Shown here piece by piece: positions 7,682-14,286 of a stretch of DNA of 19,592 nt. The stretch is from contig CAJPNN010000028.1 in NCBI GenBank assembly GCA_905372035.1, positions 1 through 19,592 on the forward strand, given 5' to 3'. Position numbers and translations under genes: made by a program. The stretch's first letter is position 1. The number at the start of each line of letters is the position of its first letter. Source of the stretch: Bacillota bacterium (GTDB lineage: Bacteria > Bacillota > Clostridia > Peptostreptococcales > Anaerovoracaceae). The notes under the pieces were generated by a model, which saw nothing but the letters and a program-made list of their open reading frames with translations, did not search any database and had not been told where the DNA came from.

Positions 7682-8938
7682 ATGAAAAGTATTATATTGA
7701 GTATAGGAACGGAACTCCTGTTGGGTCAGATATTGAATACAAATGAAAAATTTATTTCGGAACGTCTTAAGGAGCTGGGAATAGACGTACTTTACAGAGT
7801 TACTGTAGGAGATAATCCGGATAGACTTGAAGAGGTTGTAAAGCTTGCAGTTGAGAAGGCGGATCTCGTCGTTATAAGCGGGGGACTTGGCCCTACAGAA
7901 GACGACTTAACAAAAGAGACAGTTGCGAAAGCTATGGATAAAAAACTTGTTTTGAATAAAAACTGTTTGCATAAAATAAAAGGCTTTTTTAGAAATTTGG
8001 ACATGGATATGAGTGAAAATAATATAAAACAGGCATATATTCCCGAGAGTGCGATTATTATGGAAAACGATGAAGGCACAGCGCCCGGATTTATCATAGA
8101 AGATAATAATAAAATTATAGCCGTTATGCCCGGTCCGCCGAGAGAAATGGAAAGAATGTTTAAAGACAGCCTTATTCCGTTTTTAAGTAATAAGAACAGC
8201 GAGAAGATATATTATAGAAATTTAAGACTTATAGGCATAGGTGAATCGGATCTTGAAACGAGACTTCTTGATCTTATAAGCAATCAGACAGATCCTACAA
8301 TAGCGACATATGCCAAAGAAGGAGAGTGCAGCGTCAGAATAACATCAAAGAAGGAAAATTTAGATGAAGCAAAGAAGTCGGTTGACAGTATATTACCTTA
8401 TGTAAACGAAAGGGTGGGAGAATTTATTTTCAGCTATGATGATAAAGAATTGATAGAAGTGGTGGCTGATAAACTTAAGGCTGAAAAGCTTACGATTTCA
8501 ACGGCAGAATCTTGCACGGGAGGTCTTTTGGCGAGTACTTTTACAGATGTTCCGGGGATATCTGAAGTTTATGAGGGAGGTTTTGTAACTTACAGTAATC
8601 AGGCTAAAATCCGTGAGATAGGAGTTTCTGAAAAAACTTTGAAGGAATACGGAGCGGTAAGTGAACAGGTCGCATATCAGATGGCGGAGGGTGTAAGGAG
8701 AGTCGCTGAAACTGATATAGGTATTTCAATAACAGGTATAGCGGGACCTGACGGAGGATCTGCCGATAAGCCTGTAGGGCTTGCATATGTAGGTATCGCT
8801 GCAAAACATGAAACAAAAGTGTTTAAAATACTCATAAAGCCTTCAAACAGAACCTATAACAAGCGTATATTCATGCTTAGAATGCTTAGAATATTAAATG
8901 AAAAGCTTGATGAAACTAATATGTTAAAGCAAAGATAA
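7682..8938 (+). CDS. cinA: CinA-family protein (MoCF-like domain plus nicotinamide-nucleotide amidase domain)
   Basis: CinA proteins salvage pyridine nucleotides: the C-terminal domain deamidates NMN, and the N-terminal COG1058 domain acts on ADP-ribose or related compounds in characterised members. In streptococci CinA is also competence-induced and partners RecA. Residues 1-165 show the molybdopterin-binding-like fold motifs GTELLLGQ (9-16), ISGGLGPTEDDLTKE (65-79) and MPGPPREM (149-156). The CinA_C domain covers about 255-418, with STAESCTGG, a GGFVTYSN segment and TGIAGPDGGS. I chose the ATG at 7682 (418 residues) because MKSIILSIGTE is the canonical start and a GAGG site lies 8 bases upstream; the frame is open to 7556, but that stretch lacks family similarity. 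recA follows about 105 bases downstream, as in many Firmicutes. Confidence 0.94.
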   Translation: MKSIILSIGTELLLGQILNTNEKFISERLKELGIDVLYRVTVGDNPDRLEEVVKLAVEKADLVVISGGLGPTEDDLTKETVAKAMDKKLVLNKNCLHKIKGFFRNLDMDMSENNIKQAYIPESAIIMENDEGTAPGFIIEDNNKIIAVMPGPPREMERMFKDSLIPFLSNKNSEKIYYRNLRLIGIGESDLETRLLDLISNQTDPTIATYAKEGECSVRITSKKENLDEAKKSVDSILPYVNERVGEFIFSYDDKELIEVVADKLKAEKLTISTAESCTGGLLASTFTDVPGISEVYEGGFVTYSNQAKIREIGVSEKTLKEYGAVSEQVAYQMAEGVRRVAETDIGISITGIAGPDGGSADKPVGLAYVGIAAKHETKVFKILIKPSNRTYNKRIFMLRMLRILNEKLDETNMLKQR

Positions 8939-8979
8939 AATAAGAGCAATTTTATAAAAAAATAATTAGATTCAATATA

Positions 8980-9008
8980 TTTACAATACAAGGATAATAT
9001 GTAATAAT
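8980..9008 (+). promoter_or_regulatory. Candidate recA promoter
   Basis: TTTACA (8980-8985) and AATAAT (9003-9008) are separated by 17 bases. Each matches its consensus at 5 of 6 positions, and a TG sits one base before the -10. Initiation would be near 9015, leaving about 29 bases with the GGGGAGGA site. No GAACnnnnGTTC-type LexA box is visible nearby. Read-through from cinA also remains possible, since no terminator is seen between the genes. Confidence 0.5.
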
Positions 9009-9043
9009 GTAAACGGAGTAAGATATATGGGGAGGAGAAAGAT

Positions 9044-10165
9044 ATGGCGACGGTAAAACAGACAAAGACGGTAAATATCAGCGAAGATAAGGAAAAAGCG
9101 TTGCAATCGGCTATAGCACAGATAGAAAAGCAGTTCGGAAAAGGTTCTATAATGAAGCTTGGTGATAATGATGCAAAAGTGAAAGCGGATGCTATTTCAA
9201 CAGGATCTATAAGTATAGACATGGCTACGGGGATAGGAGGAGTTCCCAGAGGGAGAATAACTGAAATCTACGGACCTGAATCTTCGGGTAAAACCACACT
9301 TACGCTTCATATAATAGCAGAAGCGCAAAGAAAAGGGGGAAGGGCTGCGTTCATTGATGCCGAACACGCACTTGATCCGGAATATGCAAAAAAATTGGGT
9401 GTAGATGTAGATGAGCTTTTGGTATCCCAGCCGGATACCGGGGAGCAGGCACTTGAGATTTGTGAAATGTTGGTAAGAAGCGGAGCAATAGATATAGTTG
9501 TAGTGGATTCCGTGGCAGCACTTGTACCCAGGGCGGAAATACAGGGTGAAATGGGAGATGCTCACATGGGGCTGCAAGCGAGATTGATGTCGCAGGCACT
9601 TAGAAAACTTGCAGGAGCTATAAATAAATCCAAAACATCGGCTATATTTATAAACCAGTTGAGGGAAAAAATGGGGAACAGTTATGGACCGAGCGAAGTT
9701 ACTACGGGAGGAAGAGCTCTAAAGTTTTATGCTTCTATGAGACTTGATGTAAGAAAAGCCGAAATCATCAAGCAGGGGGAAACATTCCTCGGCAACAGAA
9801 CCAGGGTAAAAGTTGTTAAAAATAAGGTGGCACCGCCGTTCAAAACTGCGGAATTTGATATAATGTACGGAGAAGGTATTTCAAAAGAAGGCGATGTGCT
9901 TGACTGTGCGGTGGAAAGCAAATTGATAGATAAGGCGGGTTCGTGGTACAGTTACAAAGGTGACAGACTCGGCCAAGGACGAGAAAATGTCAAACTATAC
10001 TTTAAAGAAAACCCGGAGCTTTTAAAAGAATTGTATGCAAAACTTATAGATGATTTGAAAAACCAAGATAGTAAAAGTGAAAATATAAAGGAAGCGGAGC
10101 CTGATGCGGATATGATGCCGATACCCGATTTTGAAGTCGATGAGGACGGTGTGATCATAGAATGA
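9044..10165 (+). CDS. recA: Recombinase RecA
   Basis: Forms ATP-dependent filaments on single-stranded DNA, drives strand exchange, and promotes LexA self-cleavage. The 373-residue protein has Walker A GPESSGKT (77-84), Walker B VVVDSVAAL (about 152-160), and the L2/DNA-binding region beginning GNSYGPSEVTTGGRALKF. It ends with an acidic C-terminal tail (DADMMPIPDFEVDEDG). No intein interrupts it. The N terminus has a lysine/glutamate-rich lead-in of about 10 residues before the usual core. The ATG is 7 bases after GGGGAGGA. The neighbouring cinA is a frequent partner. The rplU promoter begins only 6 bases past its stop codon, with no separate recA terminator visible. Confidence 0.98.
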   Translation: MATVKQTKTVNISEDKEKALQSAIAQIEKQFGKGSIMKLGDNDAKVKADAISTGSISIDMATGIGGVPRGRITEIYGPESSGKTTLTLHIIAEAQRKGGRAAFIDAEHALDPEYAKKLGVDVDELLVSQPDTGEQALEICEMLVRSGAIDIVVVDSVAALVPRAEIQGEMGDAHMGLQARLMSQALRKLAGAINKSKTSAIFINQLREKMGNSYGPSEVTTGGRALKFYASMRLDVRKAEIIKQGETFLGNRTRVKVVKNKVAPPFKTAEFDIMYGEGISKEGDVLDCAVESKLIDKAGSWYSYKGDRLGQGRENVKLYFKENPELLKELYAKLIDDLKNQDSKSENIKEAEPDADMMPIPDFEVDEDGVIIE

Positions 10166-10171
10166 TTATGT

Positions 10172-10200
10172 TTGACAGTTATATTATTTTATGTTAAACT
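10172..10200 (+). promoter_or_regulatory. Promoter of the rplU-rpmA operon
   Basis: A perfect TTGACA (10172-10177) is followed after 17 bases by TAAACT (10195-10200, 4 of 6), with a TG one base upstream of the -10. Initiation near 10207 places the whole L21-leader-like sequence in the 5' untranslated region. The -35 starts 6 bases after the recA stop codon. Confidence 0.7.
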
Positions 10201-10276
10201 AAATCGTTGTAAACCGCTCATAAGAGGTTTTTAAGTCCGTAGGGCACCTCGTGATGGCGAGATTGGATAGAGGAGG
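10201..10276 (+). promoter_or_regulatory. Ribosomal protein L21 leader (cis-regulatory RNA)
   Basis: The untranslated segment before rplU carries blocks I associate with the Firmicutes L21 leader family: AAACCGCTC, AAGTCCGTAGGGCACCTC and GTGATGGCGAG, ending in the AGGAGG site. A CTCG/CGAG stem can form (10249-10260 region). CCTC at 10247-10250 is complementary to GAGG of the ribosome binding site (10270-10273), so alternative folds could hide or expose that site. Such leaders are thought to give autogenous control by L21. I recognise it from conserved blocks and position, not from a covariance search. Confidence 0.72.
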
Positions 10277-10282
10277 ATAAAA

Positions 10283-10672
10283 ATGTTTGCAATAGTTGAA
10301 ACAGGCGGGAAGCAGTATCGTGTCCAAGAAGGAGATGTGATTACTGTTGAAAAACTCAATGTAGAAGCAGGCGAGAAAATTGTTTTCGATAAGGTTCTTA
10401 TGCTGAGCGACGGTGAGACTGTTAAGGTGGGAGCTCCATATGTTGAGAGTTGCAATGTGACAGGCACTGTTGTAGAAAATGGAAAAGGCCCTAAAGTAAT
10501 CATATTCAAATATAAAGCTAAGAAAGATTACAGAAAAAAACAGGGACACAGACAGCCTTATACGATGATCAAGATTGACAAGGTTTCTGCAAGAAAAGCA
10601 AGAAAGACTGTCGCAAAAGCTGCGGAAGAAAACGCACCGCAGGCAGAGGCGGCTGAAGCGACGTCAGAGTAG
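10283..10672 (+). CDS. rplU: 50S ribosomal protein L21 (bL21)
   Basis: A large-subunit protein that binds 23S rRNA. The first 103 or so residues are standard bL21 (MFAIVETGGKQYRVQEGD at the start, then KYKAKKDYRKKQGHRQPYT). The protein is 129 residues against the usual 100-105. The extra C-terminal residues are lysine/alanine-rich and then acidic (AEENAPQAEAAEATSE), likely a flexible tail. AGGAGG lies 6 bases before the ATG. It is the first gene of the rplU-rpmA unit. The prp (ysxB) protease gene usually found between these two genes in Firmicutes is absent. Confidence 0.97.
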   Translation: MFAIVETGGKQYRVQEGDVITVEKLNVEAGEKIVFDKVLMLSDGETVKVGAPYVESCNVTGTVVENGKGPKVIIFKYKAKKDYRKKQGHRQPYTMIKIDKVSARKARKTVAKAAEENAPQAEAAEATSE

Positions 10673-10715
10673 CAGAAAATTATTTATAAGCCTATGACAA
10701 AGGAGGTGTGGGTCT

Positions 10716-10976
10716 ATGGCAAGTAAAAAAGGAGTAGGAAGTTCCAAGAACGGTAGAGATAGTGAGTCGAAACGTTTAGGTGTTAAAAGAGGTGACGGTC
10801 AGTACGTGAGTGCGGGCAGTATACTTGTTAGACAGAGAGGGACGAAGTTCCATCCGGGAAATAATGTAGGTATTGGTGGAGATGACACTTTATTTGCAAA
10901 GATTGATGGCTCTGTTAAATTCGAGAGATATGACAAGAAAAGAAAACAGGTAAGTGTATATCCTAAAGAAGCTTAG
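10716..10976 (+). CDS. rpmA: 50S ribosomal protein L27 (bL27), without the N-terminal leader
   Basis: A large-subunit protein whose N terminus reaches the peptidyl-transferase centre. The 86-residue product begins MASKKGVGSSKNGRDSESKR, already in the mature form. Most Firmicutes L27 proteins start with about nine extra residues ending in FFA that the protease Prp removes. That extension cannot be present here: reading upstream in frame there is a TGA at 10695-10697 and no start codon between it and the ATG. AAAGGAGGTG precedes the start. The 43-base gap from rplU has no room for prp. Confidence 0.97.
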   Translation: MASKKGVGSSKNGRDSESKRLGVKRGDGQYVSAGSILVRQRGTKFHPGNNVGIGGDDTLFAKIDGSVKFERYDKKRKQVSVYPKEA

Positions 10977-10981
10977 TTGTT

Positions 10982-11017
10982 AACCCCTAAATATATATTT
11001 AGGGGTTTTGTTTTTTA
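10982..11017 (+). terminator. Rho-independent terminator after rpmA
   Basis: A 26-base perfect palindrome (10982-11007; arms AACCCCTAAATAT and ATATTTAGGGGTT) is followed by TTG and then TTTTTT. It begins 5 bases after the rpmA stop codon. Its U-tract ends exactly where the AGGAGG site of obgE begins (11017-11022), so obgE must depend on read-through or on a promoter not recognised here. Confidence 0.9.
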
Positions 11018-11028
11018 GGAGGTTTAAT

Positions 11029-12315
11029 ATGTTTGTAGATAGAGCTAAGATAACTATAATTTCAGGTAAGGGCGGAAATGGCTGTGTTTCATTCAGAAGA
11101 GAGCCTTTTGTGCCTGAAGGCGGTCCTGACGGTGGAGACGGTGGAGACGGCGGAGATGTAATTTTTCAGGCGGACGGGAATATGAGAACTCTGATGGATT
11201 TCAGATATAAAAGAAAATTTCAGGCTGAAAACGGACATAACGGAATGAAAAGGAAAAAATACGGTAAGCAGGGTAAGGACCTTATAATAAAAGTACCTAC
11301 AGGCACATTGATTATCGACACGGAGTCAGGTCTTGTAATGAAAGACATGGTAAAAAATGGAGATATGCTTATTGCAGCCAAAGGAGGAAAGGGCGGTAGA
11401 GGAAACGTTCATTTTAAAAACTCTGTAAGAAAAGCGCCTAATTTTGCCGAAGCAGGAGGTTTTGCAAAAGAACGAACCATAACACTTGAGATGAAACTGA
11501 TAGCGGATGTAGGGCTTGTAGGGTTTCCTAATGTCGGTAAGTCTACGATCTTATCGGTGGCGACAAGCGCAAGGCCTAAAATAGCGAATTATCATTTTAC
11601 TACCATTGAACCCAATTTAGGTGTCGTTGATATATTTGATGACAGTTTCGTAATGGCGGATATTGCAGGAATTATAGAGGGAGCACATCAAGGACTCGGA
11701 CTCGGGCATGAGTTTCTTAAGCATATACAAAGAACAAGAATATTGGTTCATGTTGTAGATGTATCCGGAAGTGAGGGGAGAGATCCTGTTTCCGATTTTG
11801 AAAAAATAAACGAAGAGTTGAAACTATATGACGAATCATTGATGAAAAAGCCTATGGTTATAGCTGCCAATAAAATCGATATTGTAGATGAGAATAATAG
11901 GGATTTATATGATAATTTTAAGGAATATGCAGAAAAACGGGGATATAGAGTTTTTCCGATATCAGCGGCTATAAACAAGGGTCTTAAAGAGCTTATCGGG
12001 TATTTGTCTGAAATGTTAAAAGATCTGCCGCAGGAAGAAATAGATTATGAAATGTTTGATTTTGAAGCGGATGATGAAGATAAGGATTATAGAATCATAC
12101 ATGCTTCAAAAATTGATGATAAAACATATGAGCTCAAAGGCAAGCAACTTGAAAAGATATTTAATTCGACAAATTTTAACGACAGCTCATCCTACCATTA
12201 TCTTTTAAATTATATAGAGCGTAACGGAGGTATAAAAAAGCTTAAAAATATAGGGTTACAGGAAGGAGATATTGTTAAAGTTTTTGATTATGAATTTGAA
12301 TACTTTGATGAATAA
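11029..12315 (+). CDS. obgE: GTPase Obg/CgtA
   Basis: An essential GTPase of 50S subunit assembly and stress physiology. The 428-residue protein has the glycine-rich Obg domain at about 1-158 (FVDRAKITIISGKGGNG at the start, GGDGGDGGD near 35). The G domain has G1 GFPNVGKST (about 165-173), the switch segment YHFTTIEPNLG, G3 DIAG and G4 NKID. A C-terminal OCT domain covers about 350-428. I chose the ATG at 11029, 6 bases after AGGAGG (11017-11022). An in-frame TTG at 11008 would lie inside the preceding terminator. rplU-rpmA-obgE order is common in bacteria. Confidence 0.97.
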   Translation: MFVDRAKITIISGKGGNGCVSFRREPFVPEGGPDGGDGGDGGDVIFQADGNMRTLMDFRYKRKFQAENGHNGMKRKKYGKQGKDLIIKVPTGTLIIDTESGLVMKDMVKNGDMLIAAKGGKGGRGNVHFKNSVRKAPNFAEAGGFAKERTITLEMKLIADVGLVGFPNVGKSTILSVATSARPKIANYHFTTIEPNLGVVDIFDDSFVMADIAGIIEGAHQGLGLGHEFLKHIQRTRILVHVVDVSGSEGRDPVSDFEKINEELKLYDESLMKKPMVIAANKIDIVDENNRDLYDNFKEYAEKRGYRVFPISAAINKGLKELIGYLSEMLKDLPQEEIDYEMFDFEADDEDKDYRIIHASKIDDKTYELKGKQLEKIFNSTNFNDSSSYHYLLNYIERNGGIKKLKNIGLQEGDIVKVFDYEFEYFDE

Positions 12316-12451
12316 CTCGCATTGCATTGTATAATGAATTTAAAAATTTAATGGCAAACTGTTTTAAAGTTAATAGTAATCAGCTCAAACATAACTTGCT
12401 TTGATGATCAATTACTGCACTTTAGGCGACAAAAAAAGTATATGCAACCTA

Positions 12452-12480
12452 TTGACATGCATTACATATATTGTTAATAT
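12452..12480 (+). promoter_or_regulatory. comEA promoter
   Basis: TTGACA (12452-12457, perfect) is separated by 17 bases from TAATAT (12475-12480, 4 of 6), with TG one base before the -10. The predicted start of transcription, about 12487, coincides with the first base of the AGGAGGG ribosome binding site. The leader would be only about 12 bases, close to the minimum. Confidence 0.6.
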
Positions 12481-12485
12481 ATGTA
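12463..12485. promoter_or_regulatory. Inverted repeat over the comEA -10, candidate operator
   Basis: Two perfect 10-base arms (TACATATATT at 12463-12472 and AATATATGTA at 12476-12485) flank a 3-base centre. They cover the spacer and the whole predicted -10, and end 2 bases before the predicted start of transcription. This is the geometry of a repressor site. The sequence is very AT-rich, so some symmetry could be chance. No cognate regulator is identified. Confidence 0.4.
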
Positions 12486-12498
12486 TAGGAGGGTGTAT

Positions 12499-13182
12499 AT
12501 GGAAAATTTAAAGAATTTTTTTAATGCATGTATTGATAAATTTAAAGCGTTGGACAGAAAGATTCTTATAAAAGCAACCATCGGAATTTGCATTCTCGTG
12601 GTTGCTTTTTCGCTTTATGGCATCAAACACGCAGAAGCAGAAAGTAAAAATGAAATTTTTAAAACGGTAAACGCTTCGGAAAAGAAAGATGGAATCGAAA
12701 ATGAAAAGGAGGAAACATATGATGATAAGATAGTAGTTCAAGTAGCCGGTGCGGTAGCGCATCCGAAGATATGCCGCATGCCTAAAGATACCAGGGTGTA
12801 TCAGATAGTAGAGGAAGCGGGAGGATTTCTTCCGGAAGCGGACCCGTCAAACTTAAATTTGGCGGCTCCCGTTAATGACGGAGATAAAATATATATTCCG
12901 AAGGTGGGAGAAGTTTCTGAAACAGATGATATCACAGGGAAAATTGAAAAATCGGATGATATACCGAGCAATGATTTTACTCATGACGGCAAAATAAATA
13001 TCAACAGTGCCACGAGAGAGGAATTACAACAAATTCCCGGAATAGGTCCTCATACCGCCGATAAAATCGTGTCTTGGAGGAAAGAAAACGGAACTTTTCG
13101 CAAGAAAGAAGATATAAAAAAAATAAACGGTATAGGGGATAAGACATTTGAAAAGATGAAAGAACGTATAAGGGTGAATTAA
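12499..13182 (+). CDS. comEA: ComEA-like competence DNA receptor (SLBB plus helix-hairpin-helix)
   Basis: ComEA is a membrane-anchored, double-stranded-DNA-binding protein of the natural transformation machinery, acting outside the cytoplasmic membrane. The 227-residue product has an N-terminal membrane anchor (about 22-41) and a charged spacer. An SLBB domain follows (about 77-135; QVAGAVAHP, NLNLAAPVNDGDKIYIP). The C-terminal DNA-binding unit (165-224) contains ININSATREELQQIPGIG and a second GIG hairpin (INGIGDKT). The ATG at 12499 is 5 bases after AGGAGGG; the in-frame ATG at 12481 lies upstream of that site and inside the putative operator. comEC does not follow. The next gene downstream is the orphan Spo0A-type domain. 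The segment encoding the anchor also forms a terminator-like hairpin. Confidence 0.88.
   Translation: MENLKNFFNACIDKFKALDRKILIKATIGICILVVAFSLYGIKHAEAESKNEIFKTVNASEKKDGIENEKEETYDDKIVVQVAGAVAHPKICRMPKDTRVYQIVEEAGGFLPEADPSNLNLAAPVNDGDKIYIPKVGEVSETDDITGKIEKSDDIPSNDFTHDGKININSATREELQQIPGIGPHTADKIVSWRKENGTFRKKEDIKKINGIGDKTFEKMKERIRVN
12570..12610 (+). terminator. Terminator-like hairpin inside the comEA coding sequence
   Basis: A perfect 11-bp stem (AAAAGCAACCA at 12570-12580, TGGTTGCTTTT at 12599-12609) is capped by an inner GAAT/ATTC stem and ends in a run of five Ts (12606-12610). It has the form of an intrinsic terminator about 70 bases after the start codon, within the membrane-anchor codons. 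Some of the Ts pair with As of the left arm. Whether it stops polymerase in vivo is unknown. Confidence 0.4.
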
Positions 13183-13224
13183 AAAGTGTTAAAAAAAACA
13201 GCAGTTGGAGAAGAGGGCTTACAT

Positions 13225-13566
13225 ATGGATATGAAAGATTCAAGAAAAAACTTTATTGAAAAATTTTTATATGCATCAGGAATTCCGGTGCATATGAAAG
13301 GTTACGGCTATTTAGTAGCAGCCGTTGAAATTGCTATGGAAGACTACAGTAAACTTAATGCAATGACAAAGGAACTGTATCCGGAAGTCGGTCAAAAGTT
13401 CGGAGTTAGAGGTGACTGTGTGGAGCATGCTATAAGGACTGTGATAAATGCGGCACATTGTACGGGAGATTTATGGCTTTGTGATTTTAGGAAACCTACA
13501 AATAGAGAACTGATAAGCAGTGCCGTTATGAATTTAAGATTCGGTATGGGAGAACATAGCAGATGA
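13225..13566 (+). CDS. Orphan Spo0A-type C-terminal DNA-binding domain protein
   Basis: The 113-residue product resembles only the effector domain of the sporulation regulator Spo0A. Matching blocks in order are GIPVHMKGYGYLVAAV (19-34), MTKELYPEVGQKFG (47-60), the recognition-helix region DCVEHAIRTVINAAH (64-78) and KPTNRELISSAVMNLR (90-105). There is no receiver domain, so no phospho-acceptor aspartate. In B. subtilis Spo0A the stretch matching DCVEHAIR is SRVERAIR as I recall it, so two presumed DNA-contact arginines are cysteine and histidine here; E67 and R71 are kept. The loop before KPTN is also shorter. I chose ATG 13225, 7 bases after GAGGG; a GTG at 13186 is a weaker alternative. 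It lies 42 bases after comEA. Its targets are unknown. Confidence 0.75.
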   Translation: MDMKDSRKNFIEKFLYASGIPVHMKGYGYLVAAVEIAMEDYSKLNAMTKELYPEVGQKFGVRGDCVEHAIRTVINAAHCTGDLWLCDFRKPTNRELISSAVMNLRFGMGEHSR

Positions 13567-14286
13567 TATAAAAGCAGTAAGAGGGATTATTGCCGTGCAT
13601 CCTATACATGTTGAAAAAATGCTTATAGTTTCCTGTGCAAAAGATTTAGAATTGATTATTCGGTATAGAGAGTATCCGTCCATAAATTGTATTATGAGAT
13701 TCATGTATTCTGCAATAAATATGAAAAATATCGTTTGGATAGTGGTACCGAGAATATCTTTTCCTATATTAAGACCGGATTCAAATAGTTGTAATCTGTT
13801 CAATTCACGGTTATTTTCATGAACCTGATAAAGAGCTGATGAAACGGCAACGGCGGTATCTATTATCGTTCCCGTTACAAGCATTATTATTATTGAAAGT
13901 TGTAAAAGGGACATGTTTATTCCGATATTTCTTGAATAGCCGTTGCTGTCGGTTATCTCGAATTGTTCCTTTGTAAATCCCTGTATATCGGCCATACCGC
14001 CCCAAAGATATACTATAGGCAACATGATTGCTAAAATTATCAATATACTTATAAATGCAGTCTTGGTTTTAATGTTATATCCGTTTTGATAAAATACGGC
14101 TATTATAGAGATGAGAACGCAAGCAGGGATAGAGACCGTCAAGGGATTGAATCCCTTATATATAAAAAATATAACGGATAAAAGCATTAAAGTATTCAGT
14201 GATATAGTAATCAAACTTTTTGCACTGCTGTTTCCGCCTATAAGGAGTATAAGTGAAATAAATATAATACAAAGTATAATTAACAT
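13534..14286 (-). CDS. YibE/F family membrane protein (YibF-like)
   Basis: A 250-residue polytopic membrane protein of the YibE/F family, whose biochemical role is not established. Hydrophobic segments begin at the N terminus (1-17) and recur to the C terminus. The family-like central block is TGTIIDTAVAVSSALYQV, followed by NIGKDILGTTIQTIFFIF, which parallels the same blocks in the neighbour upstream. The ATG is preceded by GGGAG at 5-base spacing and overlaps the end of the upstream yibE-like gene by 7 bases, so the pair is probably translationally coupled and may form a heteromer. Its last 33 bases overlap, on the opposite strand, the end of the Spo0A-type gene. Confidence 0.82.
   Translation of the reverse strand: MLIILCIIFISLILLIGGNSSAKSLITISLNTLMLLSVIFFIYKGFNPLTVSIPACVLISIIAVFYQNGYNIKTKTAFISILIILAIMLPIVYLWGGMADIQGFTKEQFEITDSNGYSRNIGINMSLLQLSIIIMLVTGTIIDTAVAVSSALYQVHENNRELNRLQLFESGLNIGKDILGTTIQTIFFIFIAEYMNLIIQFMDGYSLYRIINSKSFAQETISIFSTCIGCTAIIPLTAFISSAMFSHTES

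Noticed and set aside
9197..9599. Open frames antisense to recA, and similar antisense frames in ftsK, rimO and recN
   Set aside because: Biased composition, no recognisable domains and complete overlap with well-conserved genes; these are coding shadows.
11008..11028. Upstream TTG start for obgE
   Set aside because: It lies within the rpmA terminator U-tract and before the AGGAGG site.
12165..12171. Exact 0A-box heptamer TTCGACA within obgE, a similar one in asd, and TGTCGAT at 7544
   Set aside because: A 7-base match is expected by chance over 19 kb, and two lie in coding sequence far from promoters.
12316..12450. Gap after obgE: a TATAAT at 12330 and a weak dyad (AGTAAT...ATTACT)
   Set aside because: No matching -35, no clear terminator, and the dyad is AT-rich with poor inner pairing; I see no supportable small RNA.
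12481..12498. Upstream ATG for comEA
   Set aside because: It has no ribosome binding site, precedes the AGGAGGG used by 12499, and lies about 6 bases before the predicted start of transcription.
13186..13224. GTG start for the Spo0A-type gene, 3 bases after comEA
   Set aside because: A weaker ribosome binding site and no family similarity in the extra 13 residues; kept only as an alternative.
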